Positions 62,010 to 64,000 of a stretch of DNA of 64,000 bases are shown piece after piece; position 1 is the stretch's first letter; every line of letters begins with the position of its first letter. The notes beneath the pieces were generated by a model, which had not been told where the DNA came from, searched no databases, and saw only the letters and a program-made list of their open reading frames with translations. The stretch is taken from assembly GCF_904846315.1 (NCBI RefSeq), contig NZ_CAJHAF010000001.1:558001-622000 (forward strand), read 5' to 3'. The position numbers and the translations under genes were made by a program. The DNA is from Psychrobacter jeotgali (GTDB lineage Bacteria > Pseudomonadota > Gammaproteobacteria > Pseudomonadales > Moraxellaceae).

Positions 62010-64000
62010 ATGCGCCCCAATCCTAACTCCTTGGTTAATAAAAGATTCCAGGTTAATAACAGCGTGACTAGTGGAGAGTCTTTAGATACTACTAATCAAA
62101 AGCTTGCTAATCAAAAGCCTGCATATAATCACGAACGTCCTTTTATTGTTGTCATTTTTCTTATGCTGCTTGCCGTTGTGGGTATATTGGCTTCTACTTT
62201 GGCTTACGCCAATACTGTGGCGGCTCAAAATGGCCCTGATGAAGAAATTCAAATCACTCCCAAGCCGGATACATTTGTAGAGTATGTCGCACAAGAGGTC
62301 GAGACGCTTAAAGAAGAGGGTTTAGAGCTCCCTGAGAATGCGACTGAGGTTCTCGATTCAACCGAACGAAATGCGGTACAGCAAGCCGGTACCTTGCAAG
62401 GCGATATGGCGTTATCTGGGGAGTATAATGAAAACTACCATCTGCTTGATGAGCTGAATGTTGGTCTCCCACCTTTAGCAAAGCCACCAAATATCTCCAC
62501 ACCACTGGCAACATTAGAGTTTTTTCAGTCTGCGGTTATGAGTCAGCAGTATGATTTGGCGGCTTATGCGCTGAATATGAACTTGTTTGACAAAGAAGTG
62601 CAAGCGAATCGTAGTGTCGAATTATCACGGCGCCTTGATTACTTATTAACTAAGAAAAGGCTTTATGTCTTTGATGATCTGCCAGATCGTACTGATGGTT
62701 TAATTGAGCCTCCTGTGGGCAGCAACAGTAGTATTCGTGGTATTCCGCGCCGCTCTATCCAATTGGGTTACATGGATTATCGTGAGCGTCAGGTGCCTAT
62801 TATCATACAGCGAGTAAAAGTAGGTGATAATGCTCCTGTTTGGGTGTTCTCAGCTCAAACCGTAGGTAATATTGATAATCTCTATGAACAATATCAACCA
62901 GCACAATTTGAGCGCTATTTACCAACGTGGATGACTATGCGCCTCTTTAGTATTGCGATTTGGGAGCTATTAGCGTTGCTGCTTTTCTTCTCGCTTACCA
63001 TGGCTCTTGGTTGGGTGTTTAGTACCGTCACTGGCAAATTAATAAATTGGTATGTTGGTGATGAAGAAATAGCTTCACAAACCGGCGGTAAAAAAAGTAT
63101 AACTGACTTGGTTAATAAGCTGACCGTACCTTTGACTTTTACCATCAGTTTTTCTTTGGTATTTACTTTGGTGTCAGGAGGCTTTCCTTTTATAGAAGCG
63201 ATTGCCACCGCCACCAGACCTATCGTATGGATAGTTTTGGTATTGAGTGCGGTTTGGTTAGGTGTCCGCGTTATTAACTTTTTTGCCAACCGTTATCAAG
63301 ACCTGCAAATCGAAAGCTTAGGCGAAGAAGAATATGATAAATATCGTATTCGCAGTACTTATGTATCCGTATTTCGACGGTTATTTATTTTTGTAATGAT
63401 CCTTGGCAGTATTTGGATTGGGCTTAGTGAATTCGCTAATCTTGAGGGACTAGGTAAAACCTTACTGACCTCAGCAGGTATTGCTGGTGTAGTGATTGGT
63501 ATTGCTGCTCAGCCTACCTTAGGAAACATTGTTGCAGGCTTACAGATAGCGGTGACTCAGCCCATTCGTATTGGTGATACTATCATGATGGACGGCACGT
63601 GGAGTACGGTTGAAGATCTACGCTATACTTACGCCATACTCAAGACTTGGGATGAGCGCCGACTATTTGTACCGATGCGCCATTTTGTAAATGAAGTTGT
63701 TGAAAATTGGTCACACCCTGATTCGCATCAGACCCGTCCAGTATATCTATACGTAGATTATGGGGTGAATATTGATGATATTCGGCAGAAGTTTATTGAA
63801 GTCACTAAAGCTCATGAGCTGTGGGACGGTGAAACTGAGCCTATGTTATTGGCTATCTCGGTAAGTGAAGATACTATTGAGCTACGCGGCGCTTTAGCTT
63901 CTAGTAACCCTGATGATGCTTGGGCATTAGAGTGTGATGTACGTGAACAGATGTTAACTTATTTATACGATGAGCAAAAACCATATCTACCAGCTGAGCG
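62010..64000 (+). CDS. Second MscS-family channel, runs past the window end
   Basis: At least 663 aa, open to the last base. The start ATG at 62010 gives a longer N-terminus than the first copy (MRPNPNSLVNKRFQVNNSVT, then a hydrophobic segment near residue 55: FIVVIFLMLLAVVGILAST). From EEIQITPKPDTFVEYVAQEV onward it follows the paralogue closely: FFQSAVMSQQYDLAAYALNM, SAGIAGVVIGIAAQPTL, GNIVAGLQIAVTQPIRIGDT, DGTWSTVEDLRYTYAILKTW. The missing end is only a few codons by comparison with copy 1. Confidence 0.9.
   Translation, partial: MRPNPNSLVNKRFQVNNSVTSGESLDTTNQKLANQKPAYNHERPFIVVIFLMLLAVVGILASTLAYANTVAAQNGPDEEIQITPKPDTFVEYVAQEVETLKEEGLELPENATEVLDSTERNAVQQAGTLQGDMALSGEYNENYHLLDELNVGLPPLAKPPNISTPLATLEFFQSAVMSQQYDLAAYALNMNLFDKEVQANRSVELSRRLDYLLTKKRLYVFDDLPDRTDGLIEPPVGSNSSIRGIPRRSIQLGYMDYRERQVPIIIQRVKVGDNAPVWVFSAQTVGNIDNLYEQYQPAQFERYLPTWMTMRLFSIAIWELLALLLFFSLTMALGWVFSTVTGKLINWYVGDEEIASQTGGKKSITDLVNKLTVPLTFTISFSLVFTLVSGGFPFIEAIATATRPIVWIVLVLSAVWLGVRVINFFANRYQDLQIESLGEEEYDKYRIRSTYVSVFRRLFIFVMILGSIWIGLSEFANLEGLGKTLLTSAGIAGVVIGIAAQPTLGNIVAGLQIAVTQPIRIGDTIMMDGTWSTVEDLRYTYAILKTWDERRLFVPMRHFVNEVVENWSHPDSHQTRPVYLYVDYGVNIDDIRQKFIEVTKAHELWDGETEPMLLAISVSEDTIELRGALASSNPDDAWALECDVREQMLTYLYDEQKPYLPAE

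Overview
The window looks like chromosome from a Psychrobacter-like gammaproteobacterium (Moraxellaceae). This is inferred from the low-to-moderate GC, the gene content (fatty-acid degradation cluster, membrane-bound desaturase, MocR/DMT pair, tandem MscS channels, MaeB, SelO) and the gene style; no rRNA or other marker fixes the species. It divides into an accessory half (about 1-29.8 kb) and a housekeeping half (about 29.8-64 kb), separated by a tRNA-Gly(GCC) gene.

Accessory half. At 47-4769 a compact five-gene + strand operon encodes what reads as a type IA topoisomerase cut into three ORFs in a permuted order: TOPRIM part, then the RPST-containing C-terminal part, then a protein that begins exactly at the catalytic-tyrosine motif. 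A beta-propeller-like protein and an unrecognised protein follow. At 4.8-9.7 kb lies a patch of exported proteins and lipoproteins (one intact WG-repeat protein, one broken WG-repeat lipoprotein, a lipoprotein with a probable homopolymer frameshift, a lipoprotein remnant) with two large inverted repeats. At 10-15.3 kb there are a PP2C-type phosphatase, a WYL-domain regulator, a PD-(D/E)XK nuclease-family protein and an unusual leucine-rich-repeat protein. The LRR protein ends in an FtsZ C-terminal-like domain and is followed, in frame after its stop codon, by a cysteine-rich zinc-ribbon-like tail. At 15.5-26.8 kb is a complete type I-E CRISPR-Cas system (cas3, cas8e/casA, cse2, cas7e, cas5e, cas6e, cas1, cas2) with an array of 27 repeats and 26 spacers. 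At 26.9-29.4 kb two small genes, a tyrosine integrase, an excisionase-like protein and a divergent Cro/C1 regulator form a recombination module. Its integrase end faces the 3' end of the tRNA-Gly gene, so the left half (or part of it) is probably an integrated island that carries the CRISPR-Cas locus.

Housekeeping half. After the tRNA come an alpha-keto acid decarboxylase and a bestrophin-family channel, then a fatty-acid degradation cluster (acyl-CoA dehydrogenase, thiolase, FadB-like enzyme, CoA-transferase, decayed acyl-CoA synthetase). A TetR repressor gene lies at its end; similar palindromic operators sit upstream of both the cluster and tetR. A second decayed acyl-CoA synthetase lies beyond. 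Then come a DMT exporter, an MFS transporter and a MocR regulator, tRNA(CAU), pteridine reductase, CCA-adding enzyme, MaeB, SelO, a Delta9-type desaturase, a glycerophosphodiester phosphodiesterase, a lipoprotein, a cobalamin adenosyltransferase, CysS and two tandem MscS-family channels, the second running off the window.

All assignments come from reading the sequence and from family knowledge; no database search was possible.
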